Position numbers and translations under genes: made by a program. A stretch of 64,000 nt of DNA, from NCBI GenBank assembly GCA_020736575.1, contig JAGPYM010000008.1:1534001-1598000 (forward strand), in the 5' to 3' direction. Source of the DNA: Thelonectria olida (lineage: Eukaryota; Ascomycota; Sordariomycetes; Hypocreales; Nectriaceae). Below are positions 12,124-22,922 of the stretch, one piece after another; the stretch's first letter is position 1, and the number at the start of each line of letters is the position of its first letter. Below the pieces are notes generated by a model. It saw only the letters and a program-made list of their open reading frames with translations. It did not search any database and was not told where the DNA came from.

Positions 12124-13581
12124 TTAAAAGACGGCGTTGTTTCCACACGAAAAGACGCCGGTGACGGAACTATCCTTGGAATCAAAGGCATCCATCAGAT
12201 CCGTCACAGAAGACCACAGCCCAGCGCCGTTGACGAATAGCGAGATTATAATAAGGAAGCTGTTCAGACACGTCAAGGCAGTCTTCTTCCACGTAACAGT
12301 CAGCGATCCCCAGTTCAGGTTGAGCCAGAAGATGGCGCTGAAGCCGTACGTGAACCAAGACACCGTCGTCGCCGAGGTAATGGACAGGATCGAATCGAAG
12401 ATGGGAATCGCGTTGGAGAGAACAAAGACAACGACCCAGAAGCCGGTGACGATGGTCACCCAGCAGCCCCAGGACTTCATGCTGTTATCCGTAAGCTGGT
12501 GGACAGCGCCCAGCTTCCTCATCGACAGGACATAGATGTATTTACATCCGGTGTGCGCGTTGGAGAAAGCTGTCGTGAGAATGGCGAAGAGGGCGATGCC
12601 ATAGGCGATCTTGGCAGGGAGTCGAGACGCAGATCCGAGCACGGGAGAGACGGTGTACTCGCCGGCGAGACAGTACAGCACGAGGGCAACGGACACGTAG
12701 AACACCATGCTGCTGATTTCAAGGACGCAGAGGGAGAACTTGAAGTCCCGGGCCGGATCGACCATTTCGGCCATGTAGCTAACAAAGGTGCAGTTGGCGG
12801 CATAGGCATAGACAATCTTGAGGCAAGCGTTGAGGCCCTCTCGGAACGTAGGGTTTCCAACAACTTCAATCTTTCGGTGCCAATCGTCCGGCGCCCGGGA
12901 CGGACCAGCAACAACCAGGCTGATCAGGGCGATGCCAACGGCGACGAGGACGCTGATGGCGTTCGGAATGCCGCACATGGAAACGAACTTCATGGTGCGC
13001 GGGAGCGAGAAGATCCAGGAGAAGGCGCACGCGACAAAGATAAAGACGACGGTGCACGCGGCGTGGTCGCTGATGGTATTGAAGGCGACAGAGAGCGTGA
13101 CGGCTGGAGACGCGGCGAAGAAGATGAACTGGACGACGTTCATGATTCCAGCGACAAGCTCGAATCTCTTGCCCCCGACGACGGTGCACATGTCGACCAT
13201 GTTGACCACGTGGGGATGCTTCCGATAGAACTGGAGCAGCACATAGGCCGCATACCAGGTCAACCCTCCTATGCCAACCATGGCGATGATGCCGGGCACG
13301 ACGCCGAGCGTCTTCATGACGGACGGGAGGGAGAGCACGCCGAGGCCGATCTGGTTTGTGAACAGGATGAGGACCGTATCCCATTTGCCCAGGGTGCGGT
13401 AGTTTTTGCCGCCCTGGCTGAAGATGTTGGCGTTGTCGGACGTCTCGGCGGGCGTGATTTTGAAGTCTTGGAGGGCGGGAGCACCGACGATGGAGTTCTT
13501 CTTGGGCGGCTCCGCGTCTGAGGCGCTCGACTCGTGGATCTTGTCGCCGGTGACGGCTTGAGCTGCGTGCTGCGCTGCCAT
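12124..13581 (-). CDS. AAAP-family amino-acid transporter (Aa_trans, Mtr-like)
   Basis: A single-exon, 485-residue multi-pass membrane protein of the amino acid/auxin permease family (PF01490), most like fungal neutral or aromatic amino-acid permeases of the Mtr type. A hydrophilic N-terminus of about 65 residues precedes about 11 hydrophobic segments. The first contains the family-typical NQIGLGVLSLPSVMKTLG (about residues 75-93); later helices include FIFFAASPAVTLSVAF, MVFYVSVALVLYCLAG and the final SFLIIISLFVNGAGLW. No intron is needed. It is expected at the plasma membrane as an H+-coupled importer. The long ORF on the opposite strand (12499..13521) is an antisense shadow. Confidence 0.92.
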   Translation of the reverse strand: MAAQHAAQAVTGDKIHESSASDAEPPKKNSIVGAPALQDFKITPAETSDNANIFSQGGKNYRTLGKWDTVLILFTNQIGLGVLSLPSVMKTLGVVPGIIAMVGIGGLTWYAAYVLLQFYRKHPHVVNMVDMCTVVGGKRFELVAGIMNVVQFIFFAASPAVTLSVAFNTISDHAACTVVFIFVACAFSWIFSLPRTMKFVSMCGIPNAISVLVAVGIALISLVVAGPSRAPDDWHRKIEVVGNPTFREGLNACLKIVYAYAANCTFVSYMAEMVDPARDFKFSLCVLEISSMVFYVSVALVLYCLAGEYTVSPVLGSASRLPAKIAYGIALFAILTTAFSNAHTGCKYIYVLSMRKLGAVHQLTDNSMKSWGCWVTIVTGFWVVVFVLSNAIPIFDSILSITSATTVSWFTYGFSAIFWLNLNWGSLTVTWKKTALTCLNSFLIIISLFVNGAGLWSSVTDLMDAFDSKDSSVTGVFSCGNNAVF

Positions 13582-15495
13582 GGTGTTGATGTTTGGCTGA
13601 CTGGATAGGCCGAGGATGGGAGAGTTGATCAGTTTCGGTTGTTTCTCAGGGAGTATAAGAAGCTGAATATCTCTCAGGACGAACCATGTGTCTGAAGGAG
13701 CCAGGAGAAGTGGGAGGCAAAGGAGGGTATCTTGAATGGGAGCTAGAAGTTCGCTAGAAGGACCCGACGGCCCCTATATATACCATTAGACGGTTGAGCG
13801 TGCCTCATGCCGAAGGAGAAGCAGACGGCCGTGCTTCGTTTGGACAAAGTTGATGGTCTGATTGCGGTTTCTTAATTCGGAGAGGCAACTCTAGAGGAAG
13901 GTCGAGATGAAGACCTTGGTCGTCCTTTGTCAGGACATAATGTTGCTCATGGCAAGGAACCCCAGGCCAATTCTGCCGGCGATGGCACAAGGCGATGGGA
14001 TTCCGACTCGCCGGAGGGCTTGCCACGCTCCCCGAACCAGCTAGCAACGCCTCAGTATGCGTCTTGCGTCCCCCGGCAGGCTCGCGGAGATGCCCTCCCC
14101 CCTTCTCCAAAGAGGCCGCTATATCCCCGTGGGGGACATGGATGGCGGTTGCGAGCGACAATTGCTGTTACGTGATGGCGTCCATTTACCCCGATATTCG
14201 CTCGTCGTCGCGGCTTGCGTTTCTCTGGGGCCGGCGGTGCCTTTGCTTTCCTCCGCCCCCGGAGTGACTGACGATGCGATGAGAAATGCCAAGCAAAGAG
14301 GGCCAAGCCGGAGGGCTCCCGGAATCCAAGCCGTTGGGATCGTCGTGGCTGTCGTGTACCCACTTGCCTATTTCTCGTTGCTAGGCATTGGGCTGCGTCA
14401 GGAAGAGTTCACAAAGGTAATGTTTCATCTGCCATGGGAGGGAGGGTTTTGTCGAGTGTTGATGGGTCGTCGAGGTGTTCATGCCTGCTGCTGCGGGTGT
14501 AAGTGGCGTCCAAGACATGCATATATGCAAGACGGAAACAAAGTGCCAGAGTGGCTGGACAAGACGTCTTCTAGAACTCGTTGGCCTGCAGTTCGGGGAA
14601 ACGAGACAAAGGAGCAAGGCAGACAACGTCACCGGCGAGGACATGGGAGTCTTTCCTATTTCACCACCAGCGCTGGCTCTCGACCCTTGCTCGCCCCGCC
14701 ACAGAGCCTCTCCAAGTGGAGGTGATCGCGGAGACTTGCTTTGAGCCTTTGTCAGGGATGGAGTCAGTGACAGACAGGCCCTGGTCAGCATTCGTCTTGT
14801 TCGTGACTCGTCCATCATCATCATCAGTCAAGCATCATGTTCATGCCGTCTCCTCCAGTCACTCCACAAGACCCCCCCCGCTACTCCGAACCATACATTG
14901 CCAGTCACTCCGCCGTCCCCTCTCAAATACAAAGTGATTCGTTTGTTGATTGTGAGATACTGATTACGGTACTCATCCCTTTTAGTTTTCTCTCGCTAGG
15001 TATCCTCTTATCTGTACACACAAAATCCCCGCCGTCTTGGCAGGGAAATACAAGCCTGAACGCCCGATGCCTCCAGTTCGCAGATACCGTTTGAATCTTC
15101 CTTTCAAAGGGTAAACGTTCCCGAATCCGGTCCTGGGTTGCCTCCCAAAAGCCGCACATATCCAAAAAAAAAATGTCTCGTGAGACGACTCGTTTCTATT
15201 CCTCCAACAGACCGGTACAAAGCTGCGACTCGAGTCGTCGTCACAGCTGAAGAAGAGCTTCTGTAGAGCTCATGCAAGAATGCCAAACAATGCCCGCCCG
15301 GTTGACAAACGCTGACAAACAAAAGCAGCAGACAGGGCCGCCCCATGATAGCACCCATATCCCATGGGCTTCGTCACCAACAAAAAGAAGAAAATGTCAA
15401 GAAGGTGGAAACCTTCTCAGTCTCGCCCAGTCAAGGGGCAGTGTTTGTCCACACACAACTCGGGTGTGAGAGAGACACGGATGGATGATGACGTC
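13582..15495. other. Intergenic 1.9 kb
   Basis: Between the transporter start and the convergent end of the sulfatase-type gene. TATATATA at 13775..13782 may serve the transporter. A 222-codon plus-strand ORF near 14057..14725 looks spurious. Confidence 0.55.
13775..13782 (-). promoter_or_regulatory. TATA box (TATATATA) for amino-acid transporter
   Basis: TATATATA about 194 nt upstream of the transporter ATG at 13581. The element is palindromic, so its assignment to the minus strand rests on position. Confidence 0.4.
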
Positions 15496-18382
15496 TTACT
15501 CATCCTTCTCATCCTTGTCATCATCATCATCAGCATCCTCAGCTGATTCACTCTCGACCTCACCAGGAGCATATCCCCAAAGCCTCTTGCGCTCCAACCC
15601 CCACCATCGAGCAACCGCCTCGGCCTCGAGAGCCCACTTCGCCGCGTCTTCGCCGTATACGTTGTTGACCGCGCCCGTCAGAGTCTTGACCGACCACTTG
15701 AGGATCGGCTTCAGCTCCAGCGGGTCCGTCGTGAGGTCGGTGAACTTGTACTCGGTCTTCTGGTCCAGGGGCATCACCAGTCTCCACGGCGCGTCCGCAG
15801 ACGTCACCGAGAGCATGCGGCCGCCGCCGTTGATGATGCCAAAGTTCCACGCGCGTCGGCCCTTGTGGGAGGCCTTGTACGGGCGGATCAGGGACTGTCC
15901 CTCGTAATCCTGGACGAGATCGGTCGCGGCCTCCTTGTCCTTGTCGTTGAGCGAGCCGGTCTTGACGAGCAGATCGAGGATGGTGGGGACGATGGAGATG
16001 GACGTCGCGTTGGCGTTGTACTGGACCTGGGGGATGTGCGGGTGCTTGAAGACAATCGGCACGCGGAAGTTGCTGACGTGTCCGTTCTCGTAGGTGCCCG
16101 TCTTGGAGTCGTCTTCTTTAAAGGCCTGGCCGTGGTCTCCGACGAAGATGACGAGCGTCTCGTTGGCGATGCCCGTATCCTCAAACGTCTGCATGAGTTC
16201 GCCCAGCCACTTGTCGGTCCACCGCACCGTGTTGAGATACTTGTTGAAGTCCTTGTGCCAGTGCATGCCGCCGTTGGAGTTGAGGTACTCGGTCGTTTGG
16301 AACTCGTGCGGCGTGGCCCAGGGGTGGTGAGTGGTGCTGGTGAAGTGCGAGAGGAACATGCGGCGCTTCTTCTCCAGAGACGACTTGATGTAGGCCTCGA
16401 TGTGGGACTTGAGAGCCGTCTCGGGGTAGCCAAAGTAGTTGATCTCTTCGAGGTGGGTGTTGGTGTCCTCGGCGTCGAGTTCGAGGCGGTGCTTGGTGAC
16501 GACGTGCTTGAAGCCAATCTTTCGATCGAACTTCTTCTGGCGATCGTAGCCGTCGGTGACGGACTGGAAGAAGGCGGGATACCATTCCTGCTCCAAGAAG
16601 TCGTCCGAGGCGTCCTTGGACGTTTTCATCTGGTTGAAGAGCTCTAGGACCTGGGGCAGACACGGCTGGTAGCAGAGCGCGTCAGCCTCCTCGAACTTGT
16701 CGACGGGCATGGGCCAGGCGCCGCAGTGAATCGCAGCCAGACTCTTTGTAGACACGGAGCTGGTCGTGAATCCGCCCTGGACGTTGATTCCGCCGAAGCC
16801 GGCCTCGGCCGTGTTGTTCCACTCCGTCTCGGGGGCGTCAAACTCGGATCCGTCGCTCTTCTTCCAGTTGCCGGGCTTGCCGGTAAACTTCTCGGCGTTG
16901 GGCGTCAGACGGGACAGTAGCTCGTTGATGCGGTCAGTCTCGCCGTCTTCGTGGGACGCCGTGATGAACCTATGAATGTCAGATCCCATGGTAATAGGGA
17001 AAAGCTCCTCGCGCAGGCTCTCCATCATAATGAGAGCCACGTGCTTGATCTTGACCGAGCCGCTGTCCAGCGCCCCCTTCACGATGTCGATGACTTCGGA
17101 GTCGAGATTTGTAATCTTCATCGGGTCGCTGACGGGGCTGTAGAACTTATCGTTGGCCTGCGGTCCAGGACAGTTGGGGTTCTCCTTGCGATGCTCGGCG
17201 GCAGACACATTGCCTGAAGCGCCAGTTGTGGCGTTGTCTTCGGGGTCTGGGTACCACTTGTGGAAGCCCAGCGGCGGAGGATGGGGGAGCCATTCGGGGA
17301 CGTGTTCCCTGTAGCCCCTGACCAGCCTGTTGTTGGTTCCCGGCGCCCATCCCTTTGCGTTCCTGTTGGGTTCCTCCCAGTTCACTCGGTCGATGAGGGC
17401 GGGGAAGGGGAAGATGTTGCCGTTGAGTCGGACTTGCTCGGTGCATGCGTCGGGCGCGGGCTTCCACATCTCCATCATGGCAAAGGGGAGAGTCGTCGAC
17501 ATCATGGTGTAGGGAGTCTGCGGGCGGAAGATGGTGGTGATGCCTAGATAGACGAGAACGCCGGTCAAGATGGCCCAAGACGTTGTTTTACGAAAGCACT
17601 GCGCGGTGCGACCAGACGACTCCTTCCATCCCTCGCCGTAGACCAGCGCCATGGCCTGCTCGGTGTCGTCTTGGTCGTCGAAAGAAATGTCGCTGTCAGA
17701 ATCATCGTAAGGGTCTGGGCTCGTGTTTGCGGCTTGCGCGTAGTAGTTGCGTCTCGATGGTTTCTTGCCTCCAAAGCATGGCATCGACCGCCAGACTAGA
17801 CACCATTGTTAGCATCGTGTTGGAAAGGCAACGGTCAGAGATATCAAACCATAGACGATAGGTGCTCCAACACCAACAAGAAACGCCCCCACGGCTCTAT
17901 ACACCCAGAACTTGGCGAACCATGCGACCGTCACAATGAGCAGGCCAGACACTATCACGGCCCCGCTGCCGCTGAGCAGGACCTTCAGGCCCTCTTCGTC
18001 TTTGGCGAAGCCTATTGCATCTTCCCACGCCACTTCGTTTCCCGTCTGGTAGAAGAAGCCGAGTTGCGATGATGCGCCGCCCAAAAGCACGAGTCTAGAT
18101 TGCCGCTGTCAGTCATCGTGGTCGGGGCCGGCCAACGCATGATACATACGAAAAGAAGCACCCCAAGGCGCATGCGAGTATCGCTAACAAGCCCCTTTCC
18201 CTCCGCAGCGCCAAGCGCGACACGCAGATGACGAAAACATCTGGCAACAGTAGCGAGGGCAGAAACACGGCCAAGGCGAGTGGTGAGACGGCGTTGGCAT
18301 GGATGTACAAATGGACCAGCTTCGTAAGGGACAAGGAAACAAAGATTACGGAGAAGGAGAAAGGGACCAACGAGGCAAACAT
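15496..18382 (-). CDS. Membrane-anchored sulfatase/LTA-synthase-like protein
   Basis: A 925-residue predicted membrane enzyme of the sulfatase superfamily (PF00884). Exons: 18382..18150 (hydrophobic, MFASLVPFSFSVIFVSLSLT), 18094..17850 (ALIG-rich membrane segments) and 17795..15496. Introns: 18149..18095 (gtatgt...ctag) and 17849..17796 (gtttga, branch ctaac, tctag). Exon 3 opens VWRSMPCFGGKKPSRR, has a further helix (WAILTGVLVYLGITTIF), then the sulfatase domain. Visible sites are HVALIMMESLREELFP (metal-binding segment), a Ser/Thr-rich TTSSVSTKSLAAIHCG in place of the C/S-x-P-x-R formylglycine motif, and IFVGDHGQAF plus GHVSNFRVP near the C-terminal metal site. This suggests a Thr/Ser nucleophile as in LtaS or phosphoethanolamine transferases (inference). 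The tail is strongly acidic (runs of Asp/Glu). Confidence 0.87.
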
Positions 18383-21300
18383 ATTAACGGATCGCTATAA
18401 AGAAAGATGGCAGGAGGGGGGATGAGATGCCAAGAGAGAGAGTGTGTGATGAATGAGCGAGAGAGGGGGAAGCGAAGGCGGGAAGAGGGAAGAAGAGAGA
18501 GAGAGAGAGCGTTCGTTGAGAAAGACTGGACGGGATGTTGAATCATTTGTTCACTGCAGAACAGAAGATGTGATGTCTCTTTCTCTCTCCCTTGTGTATG
18601 GCCAACAGTGAAAGGAAGAGAAGATAGAGCGACCCCGGGGAATAAAAAACAGCAACAGGTCGCGTGTCCTGTACCCAGTGCCAGGATCCGGGCGAACAAA
18701 GAAACGACATCACTAACCACTTTGTACGAAGTACAGTACATTTACGATGCGGCCTATGACGAGCAAACAGGGCTGAGCGCCGCCGGGCCTCTAGACGACG
18801 ACTACGGCGGCACTGTCTCCCAGTGGGCGGTCTCAATCTGTCTTGCCATGGGCTCGTATTCCTGGGGGGATCCAGTTTTCGGTTGCTTCGCTTGGCTCCG
18901 ATGTCGAGAGACAGGGGTGAGAGTTATATTAAGCCCCCTCCTTGTGCTTGTGTGAGTCCAGCGAGCCAAAATGCCATAAGCACCGGGAATGCTGTGCGTG
19001 GTAGGGGTGAGACGAGCAGGCGGGCTTCTTTCGGGGCGCTGCAGCGGCGCACAGCACTACGAAGTACGCATATCTAGAAATCCGTACGGTAGGGGCAGTC
19101 GTTAATCAAGGACGTTATAACTACATCGTGCTGGGATCGAAACCGTTGACAGCGAGTGATGCGCTGATGACGGGACTGCGGCTTTGCCAGTGTGCACGTT
19201 GAAACAAGAAATAAGAACAACCATTCGGAATCTCTCCTGCTGAAGCTGAGGCGGAGTCTTACTCCGTGAGCCGCCGCGACCCTCAGACATGGGCTTCATG
19301 CCCAGAAGAAGCAACCCAAACCGAAAAATACCCCAGGAATCTTCGGAGTTCGGGTCAAAGGTTCCTGGGCTGGGCCACTGCCGCCGCCGCCGCACTGCCC
19401 GCCCTGCTTAGGCTGCCATTCCTGTTGCTTGTTTTATTTGCAGCTGTCAGGGGGGTGGGGGAACGGTATCAAAACGCACGCAACGGCACTGTATCGATCA
19501 TCATAAAATGGTGGCTGTCCAATGGTGTTTGCTAATATGCGTCTGCCTTGGTTTGAGTGGGAACGCAGATGATCTCATCCAGGCAATACTCTGACAAATG
19601 AAGACTTCCTTCAGGCGACAGACAGGAAAAAAAAAGAGGAGGATGGAGATGCCCGCCCACCCAGTGAGACGTGAGCGGCGCCTAGCGGGAAGGGGATGGA
19701 ATGTCAACTTCTAGTTAAGGGGGGGCCGGCCAAGGGGGTGCACTTGGGTTGGATCAAGGAGGCACGCGACATTCTGCTGAAAAGGAATCAAGCGCGGACG
19801 CAAGCGTGAGAGAACGAGTTGATCATGTATCACATTCGGCAGCGGCATCAAAGCTTGATGAACGAAGGAAGCCAAGTTGTCATCCAACACGGCTGTCCTC
19901 CCGAGGATGGCCCCTTTTCAGGGATTCAGGCCTCAAGTCGGGATCCGAAGGACCCGAATGCTCCACCGCCTTGAGCCAGTCGGCGGACAGAGCTGACATG
20001 CTAGACGGGGCTGAAAATGCAAGATTATGTGTGGTGTCACTGGTTTGTTGGTTGGTGGTTGTGTGTGGGAAATGCTTGTTATGTGTTGGCGGTGCATGCA
20101 TCCATGTTCCAGGGCGCCAAAACGAAGCAGGGAATTCCACAAGCAAGCAGAAATTCTTCCATGGCCTGTTTCATATTTAGACGTCGGCATCCCCTCAGTT
20201 TGCTCAACATGACGCAGCGCAAGGAGTGGTGGCCACCAACTGGAACAAAAGTGCTCGCCCGTCCAACACACCTCATCTCATCTCCAGCTTTCCAAATCAA
20301 TCTCTTCCCCCCCAGATCATCATCATGTGCCCGACTGACACTTCACGGCCAACCAGCAGCTCATTAAACAAAACCACAGTGCCAATAGTCAGCGCGGTCC
20401 AGTCCGTCAGCCTGCGCCGCCGCCGCCCCCCCGTGAGACGAGCGAGCATCACCCATTTCCATTGACCTGAATGAATCAAGAAATGGCGCTAGGTTATCGT
20501 CTCATCAAGCCACTGCGGTTGAAAAGGTGGGGAATCGGCGCGATCGTGATCTGCGCGTCGTTGTTTATTGCAGCCTTGACTGGACATTTGACATGAAGGA
20601 TCCGTTCATGGGGGACGTTGTGTCAAGGAAAGGTTCGACGACAGCCCGTTGATCGTTTTCGTTTAAGGGCGCCTCGCCTCAGCGAGAAGGCTCCAGATGC
20701 AGCCAAGAGTCCGCTTCTTCAGAACTCAGCTCTCAGTGCTCCTCGCCTCCCTCCCATCTCGTCTTCGCTCAACGCCAAACTGAGGCCAGGCATGCCTCGA
20801 AGCCAGCGATCTCCAAAGTGGCAAAGTCTATTTCTCCCCGCCATTGCACTCATCCCATCCTGGTCTGGCCTTTACTGCCCTGGGAAACACACTATCGGGA
20901 GACGTCCAAGCCACGCACCGCCATAACGGAGCCCGTCTCGGCAGCCCTTAGCCGCCCCCAGATCCTTTGGAATCCTGGCACCTTCTTAGCTTCATGCGGA
21001 AGTTCTTCACGAGATGTGCAGGGAAAACGGAAAGACTAGACGTTCGATCTAATTAACCACCAGGAGCTAGAAGAACCGCGGGCTTCATGAAGGGTGTGCT
21101 GGATGAGTGAATCCCAAAGGCTGACAGTCACCGAGCCCACCACGGGCCCCTGGCCTGGTCGTTCCTGAGCACGCGAGAGGGCGGTTCGTACCTACGGACG
21201 ACTTTAATTTAAATCCTAGCACCTGATCTCCAAAGCCAAGCCGGAATGGCTGCCCTGAAGCTATGCATGTACGAGCCAGGCGAGTTGGCGCATTCTTTTC

Positions 21301-21721
21301 ATCGTCACAACGTTGCAGCGCCGTAATGGAAGGATGAATTAGTTACGAGCATGCGGACGGACACTGCATGTTCCATGCCACGGAGCGAGCCGAAGGATGG
21401 AGTTGTTCAGCCACCTCCTGTCCAACCGGCGAAACGTCACGACTGACAAACAACCGTCGGAAGAAAGTTGATGCTGCCATTTCGTTATAAATATTGACTC
21501 AGCAGTTGCTAAATATATCCCAGCGCTATAGAACGCCCCCAAATGACACCCGTTCCCAACCTTGGAAGCCTTCCCGCCCGTCATTCTGCGCAAATGGAAA
21601 CCAGCCCGCTCGCTAGATATGCATAAACAAATACTGTAAAAAAGGACAAGAGAAGGAGAAAAGAAAAGAAAAAGGGGGAAAGGCAAGAGGAAGAAGAAGA
21701 AGAATCCCCCCCCTAAAGGTA
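18383..21721. other. Gene-free 3.3-kb intergenic region
   Basis: No supported gene. It contains a GA-rich low-complexity run (about 18470..18515, including AG dinucleotide repeats) in the presumed 5' region of the sulfatase-type gene, and a GCC trinucleotide run near 19381..19395. ORFs are short, overlapping and without motifs. Confidence 0.6.
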
Positions 21722-22922
21722 CTACCGGTAATACCGCTCAAGCACGTAATCCCGATCCGCATCATGCCCAATCGTATGCAACACGGATTTGCTGCGCTCC
21801 AGCCCGCGGATCGAGTCCATCTGCATCTCCTGCTGCGCCCGGATGTATTCCAGCTCGTTCGCCCTCCGCAAGTCGGCCAGATCCCTCTCGTTGCGCTCCC
21901 GCAGCTCCTCCAGCTCCTGCCGCGCCTTCTGGATCTCCAGCGCCTCCTTGGCATCCTTGGCCGCCTGCACGCTCTGCGCCCACAGCTCGCGGTCCGGCAC
22001 AATCTGCTTCGGGCGGGCGTACGCAAGAGTGTCGGTCCACGTCCGCGCCATCAGGCTCGGGCGCGCTGTCGTTCGCGGCGGTGGTGAGGGCAGCTTGCTC
22101 TGCCGGCTGGCCTTCTTGCGCGCTGCGTAGAAGGCTTCCTGGTCCTCGTAGGACATGCGCTCCTGCGGGAACACCGACCGGGGCACGTCGCCGCGGTCCT
22201 TCCAGATGGCCGGCGTGTAGTTCTGGAGGATCAGGTTCGCCTCGTCGCATGCGCGGTCCGGGTTGTGCAGGCAGTCGGCCTTCCACAGCTTGATGAAGCC
22301 CCTGCGCGTGAGGCAGGGCGCCTGGTAGTTTTCGCAGCCTTCGCCGTCGTCGCCCTCGATGGCCACGTCGTAGAGGTCGTAGTCGATGGAGAAGGCGTCA
22401 AAGTATTGGCGCAGCATGTCGATGGCCTGCTTCTCCTTGTTGGGCCCCTTTGCCGACTGCAGCGTGTCCTTCCCTTGTCGCGTCTTAGCCACGTCCCGTC
22501 TACGGCTATGGCATTGATGACTTACAGATGTTGTCCTCGATCGGACAGTCGACGAGGTCCAAGAGCGACGAGTAGGCCTCGGGCGTCATGATCCCCGTCT
22601 TCTCGGCGACGCAGTCAAAGATTGCCGATAGCAGATCGATACCGCTCGGCCGCGCCTCCAACGTCTCCATGTCGAACAAGGTGGCCCAGGCCTGCATCAA
22701 CGGCCTCTGTGGCCCGCGGGCGGTGACCGGACTCGACTGCACCGACGCATAGCCGCTCTCTCTCAGTAACGTCGTCGGGTGAACCTTTGCGTGAGGGGGC
22801 GTGACGACGCCGAGGATGGCGCAGTTGGCGCAGAGCGAGTAGTCGTAGCAGATCTCGCAGTGAAGCCGGACTTTGTGGGAGGGGATGCTTTCGGAGCAGC
22901 CAGCGCACTGAAAGAGGGTCAT
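21722..22922 (-). CDS. ZZ-type zinc-finger protein
   Basis: A 382-residue protein with an N-terminal ZZ-like zinc finger. Cysteine pairs are visible in FQCAGCSESIP, LHCEICYDYSLCANC, followed by His residues (PPHAKVHPTT). Exon 1 (22922..22526) and exon 2 (22473..21722) flank a 52-nt intron (22525..22474, gtaagt...acaag). Splicing creates EDNIWKDTLQSAKGP and keeps frame; read-through ends in a stop after ICKSSMP. The C-terminal half contains a charged, probably coiled-coil stretch (ALEIQKARQELEELRERNER, about residues 305-360). The first ATG is at 22922; sequence upstream starts with GTG. ZZ domains mediate protein interaction, so a regulatory or ubiquitin-related role is possible but not shown. 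Confidence 0.82.

Noticed and set aside
12499..13521. 340-codon plus-strand ORF
   Set aside because: Lies wholly antisense to the amino-acid transporter. Its product is a low-complexity Arg/Gly/Asp/Glu-rich read of transmembrane codons.
14057..14725. 222-codon plus-strand ORF in the transporter-sulfatase spacer
   Set aside because: No motif, several overlapping ORFs in the other frames, no promoter or intron support.
19080..19150. Possible tRNA (GATCGAAACC-like B box)
   Set aside because: No acceptor stem or anticodon arm can be paired around it; same verdict for other GTTCGA-like hits near 1490 and 3706.
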